Source: Diphasiastrum complanatum (taxonomy: Eukaryota > Streptophyta > Lycopodiopsida > Lycopodiales > Lycopodiaceae). From it: DNA of 64,000 nucleotides. A program made the translations under genes and the position numbers. Positions 1 to 12,060 of the stretch are shown here, in pieces. Each line of letters starts with the position of its first letter. Position 1 is the first letter of the stretch. The DNA lies in NCBI GenBank assembly GCA_029204225.1, contig CM055111.1, forward strand, positions 24,985,874-25,049,873, read 5' to 3'. The notes beneath the pieces are model-generated. The model did no database searches. It had not been told where the DNA came from and saw only the letters and a list, made by a program, of their open reading frames with translations.

Positions 1-345
1 ACTTTGTTAGCAATAACACAAGCATCTAGTTTGAACAACTTCCCTTGCCTTTTATCTTTATCAATCAATACATCCTTCCTTTTGATCATACAAGCATCTC
101 CATCAAACTCAAGTTTGAGGCCTTTACTTAGCAATTGACTCACACTAAGCAAATTCTTGGTAATAGATGGAATAAACAAGACATCCTCAAAATGAACATT
201 CCTATTTATAGAGAGAGAAATATGAATTGTGTCAATTCCTTTGATTGCACACTCACCATCATTGGCGGTGTAGATCACCCTCTTGTCATCTCCATATGCC
301 AACAAAGAAGTGAAGTACTCTCAAATCTACACACAAATGCTGAAA
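1..345 (-). pseudogene. Ty1/copia pol fragment, protease/pre-integrase region (element H)
   Basis: On the minus strand an open frame reads VIYTANDGECAIKG, then LFIPSITKNLLSVSQLL, then QGKLFKLDAC. These are the segments that follow the protease active site and lead into the GAG-pre-integrase domain of Ty1/copia polyproteins, and they align with residues about 325-428 of the intact element at 18043-22011. The frame continues beyond the window start. An in-frame stop lies upstream near 331, and only about 270 bp separate this region from the primer-binding site at 601-612, so gag, the zinc knuckle and the catalytic DSG have been lost. It is a deleted, non-coding remnant. The family assignment is seen directly in the sequence; the deletion is inferred from spacing. 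Confidence 0.8.
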
Positions 346-612
346 ATCTAATATGAAATCTATTAGCCACCACTTAGGCCAATCCAATGATCCAAAAATC
401 AGCCAAATCTAGTATTTGAATTCAAAAATTGGAATTGAACAAGATTATAACCCTATTTAGAGCTTTGATCCACAAAAGATCCAATCTACATATGCAGGAA
501 ACTCAATTTGGTGTAGAATCCTCTCTAGCATGTTCTAGCCTTGAGATCTTCACCAAATCATTGATGCATATGATTTCCTCATTCATAAACTGAAAGACAA
601 GCTTTGATACCA

Positions 613-1258
613 TGTGAGATTTGGGATCAATGATGATCCAAATCCATAAACTGATCTTGGGTTTAGAAAGAGAACAAATAAACAATCTTGCCAATGTAGA
701 AAAATTAGCATCTACTCTATGAATGAGATGAAAACTCTAATAGAACTTGATCAAAACTGAATCATAACATAAAAAGAAGTTGATGTCTATACAAAACCAG
801 AAAGCTACTATATTTCACATGTGTGGATCTAAAAATACCAAATATAGTTCATTCTACACATAGAATTGCAAGCAATCACAAGTATAGTGCACCAACGGAT
901 AGTAGGACCCAAGAGAACCATGTATAAGCTTGAAATGAGATAGAGAAGAGAGAAGATCTGCCTCTCCATGAGTTACATCCTTTTATAACAGGTCCAAACC
1001 CTATTTGGCCACCTGGCTTTCTCTTCAAAATGTAAACCCTACTATTTTTGGGTCTAGATTCAATGTACTCAACATTCAAATTTAAATGTACTCAAACTCA
1101 ACTTCTAACTTTTCCACACTTTCCAAAAGTGTTTATTCAAATGTAATTTAGACTAATATAACTTTGAAAAGTCAAACTCTAAGTCTAATATGAAATTGGC
1201 CTCAATTTGCCAAATATAGAAATGTACAAATATGATTAAACTAGTTGAATTTCTCACA
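613..1258 (-). repeat. LTR of element H, with primer-binding site at 601-612
   Basis: Read on the minus strand this 646-bp segment begins TGTGAGA and ends TCTCACA, which gives the inverted termini expected of an LTR. It is followed directly by TGGTATCAAAGC (601-612), one mismatch from the plant initiator-Met tRNA primer site. A diverged copy of the same LTR lies at 59360-59950. The PBS position marks this as a 5' LTR of a minus-strand element. Confidence 0.75.
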
Positions 1259-2469
1259 TAGATTATGACAAATATCAACTTTTTTGATTGCTTAACCAAG
1301 TAAGAAGTAAATATCTTTATCTAATTTACTTAGTTTCAAAAAATTAAAAAGTAAGAGGGGCTACTCAGAGTTTATAATGACTTATATTGCAAGCAACTAA
1401 TGAATGGTAGGATTGCTCCTCATGATAGGGCAACAATCCAATGGTGGACATTATGACCAACCTTGTGTCTCCTGGAAAAATGAAATGGATTTATAAGCCT
1501 ATTGGACTAACGCATTTCCTCCTCCTCCTCTGGCTAAGCATCACTCTCTCTTTCTCCTCCTCTACTATTCTTTCTCTCTGGCAAATTCATGTGTTCTTGC
1601 TTATGCATTTTATGCTACATGGATAAGGAGTTATACCACTACATATAGTAGCATATCATGGTATTATCAGAAGGTGTCTTGTAGGTATTCTCTCATGCTA
1701 TGGCCAATGATCCATTTCTATGAGGATTCATGAGTTTCTATTGACAACAATCAAGTCTAATTTGTTATCTTTGTAGTCACCAGTCAGGATCTAGCTTTGG
1801 AGCTTGAGTCATGGCCTAGTTAGTCCCTGGGACCCATCTTCAAGAGCTAAGCTAATTCTACCCATCAAGATAGCTCATAGGATCCATTTCCTAGAGCTAG
1901 AATGATTCTACCAAGTTTGGCAAGCTTAATTAGCAAAATAAAATTTGATTCTAGAAAGGTGTGATTTATCAAACAACACAATATTCCAAGATAGAGGAGG
2001 CATGCCGAATCACGGTAGAACTATAGGGAGAGTCTGCTGACAGACAGAATGTGGGTACCTCAACTAGCGCAATGAGTCCAATTGCTAGGTCTCAACTCCC
2101 TCTACTAGCATGAGCTACGCATAATGCCCAGCACTTGTTGGTGGCCCCACAGTTGATCCTTGGGAACGAATACCATTTGGGCTTCACCTTCGGGATTGGT
2201 CCAATTGGAAAGACCCTCACTACAATCTTTTTGCATCGTTGGCTACTAAGGGTCCATGTCATTGATGCATGCCATTACTATGCAAGTTGGTAACGTGATA
2301 TCTTTTGAAACGGGTCAAACTTCTAAAAAAGAGTAATCACTTTTCAATTTTTGAATTTTTTTCCCAAAAACATGCTTTTTCATGAAAAACTTTCGGAAAC
2401 TCACAAAAAATTCTTACAAAATATAAGCATTTTGGCCTGAATCAGCATCCAATGTTGAGAGAAAATTTT
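1259..2469. other. Unassigned intergenic DNA
   Basis: I see no coding region longer than chance, no RNA gene and no recognised repeat terminus here. A slightly more G+C-rich patch lies at about 2040-2290, but it opens no convincing frame. Confidence 0.4.
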
Positions 2470-4350
2470 TTATTGTGGCTTTGCGCTCTGAATGAAGCCA
2501 CTCACTTTAGCAATCCAAAATGGACAATTTTCGTTATTTTCCAACGCCAAAAGTTCAATGAGACTCCTGAACTTTAATTCATTGAGATTACCAGACCATT
2601 TAGCCTTGACATCATTTACAGTTCGTCGATTTTTTCTTGAACCCAAATAAATTTCATGTTCTTCATTATGAAGAAGATCTAAAGACTCAGTCTGTTGTGA
2701 AACAGTAGAGGAATCAACTGTCGTTGTTGGAATTGAAGATCTAGTTTGCCACTTAAATTCTTCAAACAAGTTTGTGTCTCCCAAATCAAGCAAACGTATT
2801 TTTTGCTCTTCAAAAAAATCCGTCGACCAATGTCGATCAAACTCATCAAAAAATTGGTATGATGCTTGAATGGTTGTTTCCAGAAAGTTTAATGCCGCAA
2901 ATGGATCGACTGGCTGATGTTCCCTCTAAGCTTTTTGCTCTTCCAAGATAGAAGTTAGAGGACACAAAAGTGCAAGCTTAACTTGAGAAGAAGGCACAGA
3001 TTGTAAAAAATGGACTCCTTCAGAAGGTAACATTGCCACAGAGTTAAATAATTGCTTTCCCCACAATAATGTGATGCCACCAACATTATTACCAATTTTG
3101 AATTGATGTTGGAAACTAATATCATTTATTGGTGCAATGCAATGTTCTTCTGACGTTTTGATGCCTCTAACTTCATATGTGCAATGCAATAAAATCACTT
3201 TTGATGCAGGGGTATACAATTCCTCGGTAATACTCTATAAGATTGGTAAAGAAAAAGCTTTTTTGCATTTTAGCTTTTTCGAGAAGCAACTGAACATTTG
3301 GTCAATTTGATCATGAGTGTGACCCACCAATAAAAATCCTATTTTGATTCTTTTGAAAATATTCAGAGCAACTAACATTGATAAAGATGCCAGCATTGTT
3401 TGATTTTTATTTTCTCTAGCAGTATTATCAAGTTGCAAGTAGAGAATCTTAGGAAGACTATTACCAAATTCAACTATTATTTTGTGAATTATGGTAACAT
3501 TGGTTAAGTTTGGATCATTTTGAACATTTGGATAATTGAAATACGCTTTAGATTGCAAAGTGTCGTTGAATATAAGAGCACCAACCAAATGAACTTGAAT
3601 AAAATCAGCTTCGTTTAAATTCTTTGGCACTTTTACAAAATGTAGCATTAGTGTTTTCTTTTGATCCATCCCATCAAAGACCCAAATACTTTTTGAAAAA
3701 ACTCCAAACACATTTTCCGGTGTTTTGCAAGCTTTTGTCTTTCTGTTGTTTGTTGCTCTCTGTGGATTTAAAGTGACTTTGTAATGTCCGCTAAAAAAAT
3801 CACACACAAAAAAAAATGACTAAATTTAAGTAATTGAAAGTTCAATAGAAATTTAAAATGAGTGAAACAAATTTTAGTATTTGTCAAATATCTTTTTCTT
3901 GGGATGTTTTCGCTTGTTCTTTGAGTGCTTTCAGTTGCTCATAGATAGCACAAATAGACATTTTAGATTTTTTTTGAAATTTTTAGTAGACCAAAATCTC
4001 TCTTCCACAGCTTCACGAAATAAAGATAACTTAAATGTTGAACATTTTTGGACATTATGAAATCTTTGCACATAAAAAATATTTCCAATGTTGTGAAAAT
4101 ACAAAGAATTTGGAAGTTTCTCGGCGTTCACATTAATGAAATACATTAACCATGCTTTTGCAGTAAGCAATCCGGAGAAACAGTTCGACTTTGAACAAAA
4201 CCTTGAAGGCTTGGATCTTTTTGTAACCTCGTGTGAATGTGGGCATGTCTTGAGTTTCCAATTGCATGAACACCTTGAAATCTTTACGACAAACCTTAGT
4301 TGTTTTCAAGAAGTAAGTAGAACCTTTTCGATCAGGCCTTACAGATGAAC
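2470..4350 (-). pseudogene. Decayed DUF7869-like (GHTH-motif) protein gene
   Basis: From 3807 down to 2470 one minus-strand frame of 446 codons is broken by only two in-frame stops (3235-3237 and 2926-2928), so it was recently coding. It carries LYLQLDNTARENKN and, about 40 residues on, GFLLVGHTHDQIDQMFSCFS. To my knowledge this LQ.DN..RENKN / VGHTH.DIDQ.FS pair typifies a large uncharacterised, multicopy eukaryotic family (DUF7869-like) often suspected of being transposon-derived. The spaced D, N and H residues could be metal ligands, which is inference. Upstream, 3931-4170 continues in the same frame (AKAWLMYFINVNAEKLP) after a probable intron ending at a TTTTTTTAG acceptor near 3796. A further coding-like patch, LFESQETHQVKN to KVCRKDFKVF, lies at about 4270-4510 in shifted frames. 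Stops and frameshifts make it a pseudogene. Confidence 0.6.
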
Positions 4351-6010
4351 AAAGACATAATTTTGATCATTTTTTGTTTTTAAAAAAAACTTTGATCGAA
4401 CTTGCCTAATTTCAACAAAGCTTAACTTTTGTAAACGCGAGGAAACATAACAATCTATATTTTTGACTTGATGAGTTTCTTGAGATTCGAACAATTGATT
4501 TTGACTTCCTGTCACTTGCTTGTTAATCCCTTTGAAACTTGACTTTGTCCTTGGATTCTGCTCTATAAGAGGAACTTGCTACATTAGCACCTAACAACTC
4601 TAACACCATTGTGTATCAACCGAGTAATGTTAAAGATTACCCAAAAAAAGTTCTTGTTAAAATTTGACACTTTTCAGTATATTTTAAAAACATGCACATT
4701 ACTGTTTATCCAAAAAAATAAAAAAATCTAAAATTCATGATTAATTCACATTGTGTATGAAATTGTGAGTAAATACATTTTTTAACATGCAATAATAGAA
4801 AGTTAAAATTTTTAATATTAATTAAAACAATTACCAAAATTAGAAACTCATAAAAATCTAAACCTACAAATGATGAGATATCAAATGAATATTAATTGAA
4901 CCGAACATAGAGTTGTAAAATGAATTTGTCTTTTTGTGGTCTTGTTCTGGTCAATTTAGAAACTATCTTTTAGTTTGATTATATTTAAAACAATCATTAG
5001 AAAACAAGTAAAAGCATATGTTCATCACCCATATATAATGGGAATAATAAAATATTTAATATTTAATTCATCAGAAGTTATAACATAATTGAATCTATAT
5101 CAGATATTTTTTTTTCAATTTGAATACATTTGCAGTCATTTCAAACATATTTTTTTTAATTTATATTAAACGATTATTTAAATATAAATAAACTAAAATT
5201 CAAATTAATATTATAATTATCAATAGAACACAAGGTGATAGAAAAATATAATTATTTTATTAGTTCTATAGAATTTCATACAAACAAAAGATTAAAATAG
5301 AATTGAAAAAACAAATAAATTTCATCATACAAAAAATATACTCAAAATACAGACAATTGAAATTTTAAACATCTCACATTAATTTGTTAAAAAAATGTTG
5401 TATTTTGCAAGAAAATAATTCAAGCTACAAAAATTTGGTCAATAGATTTTTATAAATAACTTAAAATTAGCTTATATGAAATAATAATACTATTTAAAAT
5501 AAAATCATTAGATACACAACCACCAAAATAACTAGAAAATATTTTTTGCTTAATTAAAATAAAAGTTATATTTTTTTTTTTTGGAATTTTAAGAGTTTTT
5601 TAGATTTTTTAAAATCTTTACTTATACCTACATAAGTTCATTGAATATTTAAACATTAAATAAACGCAAATAAAATTACTTTACAATAATCCAGATGAAA
5701 TAATTTGTGAAAATATTTAAATCACCTTGAAAAAAATCTTTTCATTTTTTAAAATTTCTTACAATATTTTTTTTTACAAGAAATATTATAAAAACACATT
5801 CAAAATTAAAATATTATAAACTTGACAAATCGTTACAATTTTAGTTTTTGTTATCAATGATTATCAATGTTAAAATTTCTGAAATATTTCAAATTTTTAT
5901 TTTTAAATTATTAAAAAATAAATTTAAGAACATTAAATCAATAAAAAAGATTTTAAAACACAATACATCAAAAAATATAAATGCAATTATTTTTTAAAAC
6001 AAAAGAGAAT
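4351..6010. other. Very A+T-rich non-coding stretch
   Basis: From about 4640 to 6010 the sequence is strongly A+T-rich with many A and T runs and no open frame. It lies between two decayed coding regions on the same strand and could be a large intron or intergenic spacer. I see no terminal repeats that would make it a separate element. Confidence 0.45.
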
Positions 6011-6099
6011 AATATCATCGAGGTCATTTACATCTTTTTCTTTTTCTTGACTAGCCACTTTACTTTCAAGTGACACCTCTTCTACAATTTTCTCAACTA

Positions 6100-7540
6100 C
6101 CGTAACCCATTATAATTTTGAACCAAGACATCAGCAAATTCTCCGCTAGCAGGAGGTTGAGGTTCCTTGGACAAGGGAATTACTGAATCTTCGCTATTTA
6201 AACTCTTTCTCACCTTAGATAGTTCATCTAACAAAATTGAAAGAAATTTTATTTTCAATTAGAATCTAAATCTACTACAGCAACATGTCTGCCTTTCTGA
6301 ACAACACATGCGCTCGTAGTGCCGCTACCGCTAAATAAATCCAAAGCTCAATCAGCTGGGTGAAAAAAAATATCAATTAAATGATTAATTAATTGTTGTG
6401 GCTTTTGGTAGGGACAAGCCACAGAAACCGTCATTGGATTCTTTAATTTTTTCGTCATGGTTGGATATTGGAACAAGTTTTCAAAACTTGTCAGTCCGGA
6501 AGTGTTGTAATGAAGCATCGAACGTTTGTCATCCAAAGAATAATAACTGATGGTTATGTATTCAATTTCATTGCAAAGTCGTGCTCCTCCCAAGTTCTTG
6601 ACATTGGGCTTGTACCTGACATGGAACATTACAAGTAAAATAAATTTCAAATTCTAACTGTAAAATAAAAAATTTGAAATATAATAATGAATTAAAATAC
6701 GAATTAATAATTCAAGAATTTAAAAACTTACCACACAACATTTTCTATTCCTGCATTACAGAAAGTTAGTAGACCTTTCTATACTGAAGCTGACTGCCAA
6801 GAAGAATGAAAAATAACAACTCTCCAATTTGGAAAAGTTGTGACTTCGAGAAAACCCTGCATAAAACTATGGACTTTAGTGAATTTGAAGGGGAAATCAT
6901 CATTTAATGACTCCTTCATCTGAAATCCATATGGTCGGCAATGTAGAGTGTATAAGGTCTTTTTTTTTTAATTTTAAAATTTCTCTGCAATCGCCCTCCT
7001 CAATCAAGTAGAAGCATGGTTGATCATCGACACTTTTGGGAAGGTAGGTCTCTCATGGATCCTCCTCCGCAATGGTCTCACCTCATGCTAATCTCTCCAT
7101 GTCCCTTTGTTCTACTTTTGCCTTCAGAATATGTCTCTTGAATTTCTTTGGAAGGACTTTGTTTTTCTTATCTTCGGGAAACTAAAAAAGAAAAAGCTAT
7201 GCTTAGCATGGGCGACATAAAATATAAAATAGAATGGAATACTTAAAGTATCAAAAAATAATAATTAAATAAAAAAAAAAACTATGCTTAGCATAGGAGA
7301 CATAAAATATAAAAAAGAAACAATTAATAAGCATCTATTCTAAGCATGGGTGAAATAAATACCATGTCTCTAAACAGGATAAAAAATGGACTCAAAAGTT
7401 CATTTTGGCTGCTCAGAGGACAAAGCCTCTGGCACTCTTCGAAATCTTGACTATTTAACCCTGTCACATGGGCTTCTTGAACTTTCATAAATAATTTATG
7501 CATGTATTTAAAAAATATAATTGTTAACAATCCAACAAAA
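6100..7540 (-). pseudogene. Beta-class (N6-adenine/N4-cytosine) DNA methyltransferase-like pseudogene with introns
   Basis: The minus strand encodes, in order: exon 7363-7540 (EAHVTGLNSQDFEECQRL); an intron at 7182-7362 (GT...TTTTTTAG); FPEDKKNKVLPKKFKRHILK; PKSVDDQPCFYLIEEGDC; FMQGFLEVTTFPNWRVVIFH; an intron at 6616-6731 (GTAAGT...CAG) that restores W-YKPN in frame; then NEIEYITISYYSLDDKR, ACPYQKPQQLINHLIDIFF, a TGA stop, and LDLFSGSGTTSACVVQKGRH. QKP..LI..LI followed by LD.FSGSGTT is the C-terminal SAM-binding motif I of beta-class MTases, whose catalytic DPPY lies N-terminal. A possible worn DPPY (RPYGFQ) sits near 6922-6938. After a further intron, 6108-6238 encodes a tail (DELSKVRKSLNSEDSV). 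At least two stops and one frameshift are present. The family call rests on the motifs and their order; substrate specificity is unknown. Confidence 0.72.
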
Positions 7541-7673
7541 TCATGAAAATCACTTTATTACAAAAGGTAACATGTCCAAAGAGACTCAATCAGAAGAAGT
7601 GCCCCAGCCACGATGAAGATCCTTTCAGAAAGAAAAACACAAATATTGGAAAATCAGTCTCTCAACCGGCCTC

Positions 7674-9190
7674 TTGCCATACTTTGAATCCTGCGTCCAC
7701 TCTTATGCCTATCGTTCACACCATCTACCATTGTCACCACCATCCTTCCTTCCATTTGTTTGTTTATCATCAGTTTACTGTTCTTCTGAGAAATCCCCAG
7801 TTTTGATAGTCTTATCGAAGCAGCTGATAGATCATTGCAAATGTTCTATGGAGACCAACTGCCACCTACAATGGATGATCAGCCAAACGAAGATCTAAGA
7901 AGCAAGCGAAGCAGCCAGAACAAATAAATAGAAAGATCCAAAAAGCTGAGGAGGAAAGGACAAAACTTAAGCAACAGATGAGTCAGTTCAATCTTGATCA
8001 AAAGATATTCTCTGGAGCAATGATAGTTGAATCCCCTCCTACGAAACCCAAAGAGATCCAAAGTACTGGATCAAAAGAAAGAGCTGCTGAAAAGAAAAGA
8101 TGAAGACAACCGTGAACCTGCAAAATAAGACAAGTTCCTCACCCAGTAAGTGGTGTTCAAAGCTCGACATTGCAAGGGTCCAAGGCTGCAACTGTAGAAT
8201 TATTAGTTCCTTCAACCTTTCACCAAGTCTTCATCATGTTTCCTTACCATCACCAAACCGTCCATCCAAATTTGTTCCTACCACCAATTTTTGACAGAAG
8301 ACGAATGCGTATGAGACTATATCGAGCATTTCAAACGTCTCAAAAGTCAAGTACAAAAACAGTCTACCGAACAAATTCTCATCATCTAGTTTTAAGCTGG
8401 CCTTCCAAGATGGATTAGACGAGAGCTTTGATCCAATGATGAATATATGAGCCTAAAGTTAGCTATGTCTGATGCCATCAAGGAAGAAGATGAAGGATCA
8501 GATGTTGACGAATTCAGAAAAAGAAAAGCACCCCATGCTCTTGTCCATGAGTCGAAGCCAATTGAGAATACCCAAGATCAGCTTTGGAAATCCCAATTGG
8601 AGTTGCTTAGTAAGCAGCACCAATGGAAAAACTCACTAATGAGTTTCAAACTACTCTGAAGTCTATCTAATGCAGTATGCCTAGTTAGCCAAACCCTGCA
8701 CAGGTACCTTATAGACAAAAACCCATATGGTGCCCACACTGCCGGGCTACGTATCTTGCTAATGCTTGTCCTTCATATCAGCCTATCCAAGCACATGCCA
8801 TCCAACGATATGAGAAACGACCGTCACAATCTGGACATTCCTTGCATTATCACGAATACCCACCAGAAAGTCCAAAACCACTAGCTATACAAGACGGTTA
8901 TGCCATTATACAAGGGCCCATGAACAACAGATGTTTCATCTGTAGTGAAATTGGCCACTTCATGGTTGATTGTCTAGTCAAGACCAAGTACCATGTCGAG
9001 TGTCCCGATTGTGTCCGAAAACGCAGTTTCAAAGACTACCCAAAACAATTCAACAAGATCCTACCTGCCCGACACATCAGTTATGAATCACGACAAGGTC
9101 CTCACGACAACACCACACGAGCACCATACCAACCAACAATTAAACTTGCTGCTCAATCGAGAAGTTCCTTGAGAACTTCTACATTACCAT
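7674..9190 (+). pseudogene. Gag-like remnant of an LTR retroelement with zinc knuckle
   Basis: Broken plus-strand frames encode charged, Gln/Lys-rich coiled-coil-like sequence around 7860-8100, acidic sequence (8447-8659, DAIKEEDEGSDVDEF), and then at 8842-9192 a frame containing CFICSEIGHFMVDC. The latter is a CX2CX4HX4C zinc knuckle at residues 31-44, followed by a second Cys pair (CPDCVRKR). This order (coiled coil, then knuckle) fits a retroelement nucleocapsid. No protease or polymerase follows. Frames are broken repeatedly. The element is unassigned; Ty3/gypsy is possible. Confidence 0.5.
7680..8290 (+). repeat. Direct repeat, copy 1 (second copy at 9960-10586)
   Basis: This roughly 0.6-kb block recurs downstream in the same orientation with clear similarity throughout. 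Shared landmarks are 'gatcattgcaaatg', 'gagtcag.tcgatcttgatcaaaag', 'acaaccgtgaac' and the end 'ctgttcctaccaccaa'. Copy 1 lies outside the large inverted duplication and copy 2 inside it. The coding-like gag region overlaps it. Confidence 0.7.
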
Positions 9191-9959
9191 GACATTTACT
9201 AGATCGATAATCGAACATAGACATTATATGAAATGAGTTATTGCAAGACGAAGAGAAATCGATATTCCATCATTTGCTACTATTCCCAAACAAGAGCACA
9301 CTCCCCAGGGAATTGGCATTTTATTTCCACTCCTCCAACCTCAAATCTATATGTCTTTCCATTTTCTGACAAGATTTTCAACCACTGCATATAACAAACC
9401 AAATCTGAGAATCGAAAATCTAACAGAGATTCATTTTACGAATCTCATGATTCGAAAGATACTAATGGGAATAGTATCTTCTCCTACCATACCTTTCAAG
9501 TCATATCTTACAATATCCATGATGGAAGATTTTAGTGTCACCAACCCTGCCTTATTTTTGCCAAGGGCATATCAGCATTTTTCTCATTACAAGACCAATG
9601 GGATATTGTAGTTGTCAAGGTGAATTATTAAGGTTGATGAATAAAAGTTTTGTTCGACAAGTGCCCTACAGTTCTCACTCTCTATACCATTCGTTTATTT
9701 CTTTGTTCCTCTTCATCCTTTTTGTGTGATTTTTTGCATGAAAAATAGCTACTGCATGAGAGTCTTCCATAGAGTATCTCAAGAACACATTTTCATTCAT
9801 CTATCCATCTTCAGATCACCTTGTACAGAGTTTAGAATCTTTGAGCATACTCCAACTCTCAAAAATACATGTCACGTTAGAGTTGATTCTTGGATCTCAT
9901 TGTCATATTAGTTTTTGAGTCAACTACAGCAAGATCGAGACAAATTTAGTTAAAATTTG
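9191..9959 (+). other. Unassigned sequence between the two direct-repeat copies
   Basis: Only short open frames are present (for example 9351-9611), and none resembles a known family. The segment separates two copies of the gag-adjacent repeat and could be LTR or 3'-untranslated sequence of that old element, but I cannot define termini. Confidence 0.35.
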
Positions 9960-10586
9960 TTCAATCTTTAGGCATCCATTCTCATGCCTATCGCCCACAC
10001 CATCTACTGATGCCATCACCACCATCCTACCTTCCATCTATCTGTTTGCCATCATACCATTGTTCATCTAAGAAATCTCCAATTTTTAGACCTTGATAGT
10101 CTTACCGAAGTGGCTAAGAGATCATTGCAAATGTACTCCTACGGAGACCAACTACCACCTACATTGGTTGGTTAGCCAAAAAAAGAGATCTAAGAAAGCA
10201 GGTGAAGCAACAAAATAAATTAAGCAAAGAAGCTGAGGAGAAAAGAACAAAGCTTAAGCAACAAATGAGTCAGATCGATCTTGATCAAAAGAGACTCTTT
10301 GGAGCAATGATAGTTGAATCTCCTCCTATGAAGCCTGAAGAGATCCAAAAGTAATGGATCAAAGGAAGAAAGAGCTACAGAAAAAGAAAAGATGCAGACA
10401 ACCGTGAACTTGAAAAATATAGCAAGCTCCACACCCAACAAGTGGTGGTCAAAGCTCGACATTGCAAGGTCCAAGGCTACAACTGTAGAACTATCAGTCC
10501 CTTCACCCTTCCACCAAGCCTTCATCATGTTTCCCTACCACCACCAAACCATCTATCTAAATCTGTTCCTACCACCAATGTGTTGA
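9960..10586 (+). repeat. Direct repeat, copy 2
   Basis: Second copy of the 7680-8290 block, same orientation, diverged by substitutions and small indels. It is mirrored in the right arm at about 52240-52866. It suggests a tandem duplication, or two overlapping insertions, of the same old retroelement before the 7.5-kb inverted duplication arose. Confidence 0.7.
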
Positions 10587-11057
10587 TGAGTCCATTTCCT
10601 TGAAGATTGTTAACCAAGATTTGTGCAACCTGTCGATTGAAGGTTTCCCTTGAGACTGAAACTTCAACTGAGAGAAGAGCTGAGAAAACGCCCATAAGAA
10701 AATGGAGGATAAAACCTCCCAGAAGTTAGAATCTGCCCAGAAACTAGAAGTGAAACCATCCATGGCAGATGCAAAAAAGACAAAGAGAAAGCACTCAAGC
10801 ATGTGGAGTTGTGAAGCTGTTGAGAGCTCTCCAGGTTTTGAGAATGTTAACCATTTGCAGCAATAGGACATTTTGGTTGAAATGAGGCAATTGCGGTAAA
10901 CAATTTTTGTGATAAAGATAGATAGCAATAAGCACTTGGTTTTATGCAAGCAAACGAGGATTTATGCTTTCCAAGTGACAATCAAAGATGCCAATGCGGA
11001 GCGACATCATTCAATATGAGTTTCAATGGGTCCTGCAACACATTAGGGGTGGGATGA
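10587..11057. other. Unassigned sequence ending in a polypurine tract
   Basis: No supported gene. A 126-codon antisense frame (10569-10949) has no family resemblance. The stretch ends AGGGGTGGGATGA directly before the TGTTGG start of LTR family M, resembling a polypurine tract. Confidence 0.35.
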
Positions 11058-12060
11058 TGTTGGTTGATTTTGACAAATCCCCAAGATACTCAGCAAGAGC
11101 TACCCAAGAGCACCTCTCACCTTAGACCGAGGAGGTCTCTAAGAAGATGAGATGAACGAAGACTGAGAGCCAAGTATTAGAGTCAAGGAATACTAGTTAA
11201 TACTGTCAAGTAGGAATTGTGTGAGCCTCATGGTGAATCTCGAAAGATGAAATGACCATGTAGGAACTAGTATTTCTACGCTAATGTAATAAATGCAAGT
11301 AGACCTCTCTGAAAGAAAGTAGAGTGAGCCACCTTTTGATGGTGACCTCTAGTGGAGAGCATAATTCCACTTGTAATTTGTGTAATGTGGAAATGCCACT
11401 AGGATGCCACCTAAGGAGCTCTCTTGCTTATTTAAGAGACTCCTCTTTGTAGAAGAGAAGCTTTTTGTAAATGTATGAACTCTATGCTAAAATGAGAAGA
11501 TTCTCCACAAGTTTTGATACATTCTTGAGCTCCTTGATCATTCTTGTTTCTTCAGTGATGCATTAATGATCTTGCCCTTCCATTCCCTTTGTGTGTGTAT
11601 CTCGGGTTCGAGGCTCTCCCTTGGAAACCAAGAAGCATTCCCTTTGTGTGTGGTTGTGGATTATAGTTGTGGATTAGATTTCTTGTTTTCTTGTGGATTA
11701 ATATAGGAATCAGCATTCAGGTAGACCAAATAGGTTAGATTTGTGGTGTAAATCTTGTATTATCCTCTTACAATTCAGTTCTTGATGTTCTTGGGTTGTC
11801 CAAGAATCAAGAAATGAGTGTTTCTTGATCTTTGGATTGTCAAAATGTTGTTAGTCTTTGTTTCTTGATTCTTGTTTCTTGCATTTAGGTAGAATGTATA
11901 TGTTAGTTCAGTTTTAGATTGTTAGGATCTGATTCATTTCGTTTTGCAGCAAGTAATGTAGGATTTCATGGCATTTCGACCACTCTACATGCTGATTTCT
12001 TGGTTGAATGCATGATCTACATGTTTGATTTGAAGCATGTGATTTCAGTGCAAGAATGAC
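11058..12060 (+). repeat. LTR family M with leader/gag start
   Basis: The segment starts TGTTGGTTGATTTTG and is shared with the right arm (ending at 51768) and, diverged and on the minus strand, with 31480-32382. It has a TATTTAAG box near 11427, typical of an LTR promoter. The last 130 bp resemble a gag-coding start (HADFLVECMI.MFDLKH in the independent copy). The LTR inner boundary and primer site are not clear, so the endpoint is approximate. This copy carries an extra ~55 bp flanked by repeats of CCCTTTGTGTGTG near 11590-11650 that the copy at 31480-32382 lacks. Confidence 0.6.

Noticed and set aside
9351-9911. Several short ORFs in both arms
   Set aside because: Small overlapping frames without motifs. 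Their presence in both arms only reflects the duplication.
11580-11650. tRNA-like B box (GGGTTCGAGGC) in LTR family M
   Set aside because: No A box at the right distance and no cloverleaf. It lies in a short duplicated insertion flanked by CCCTTTGTGTGTG.
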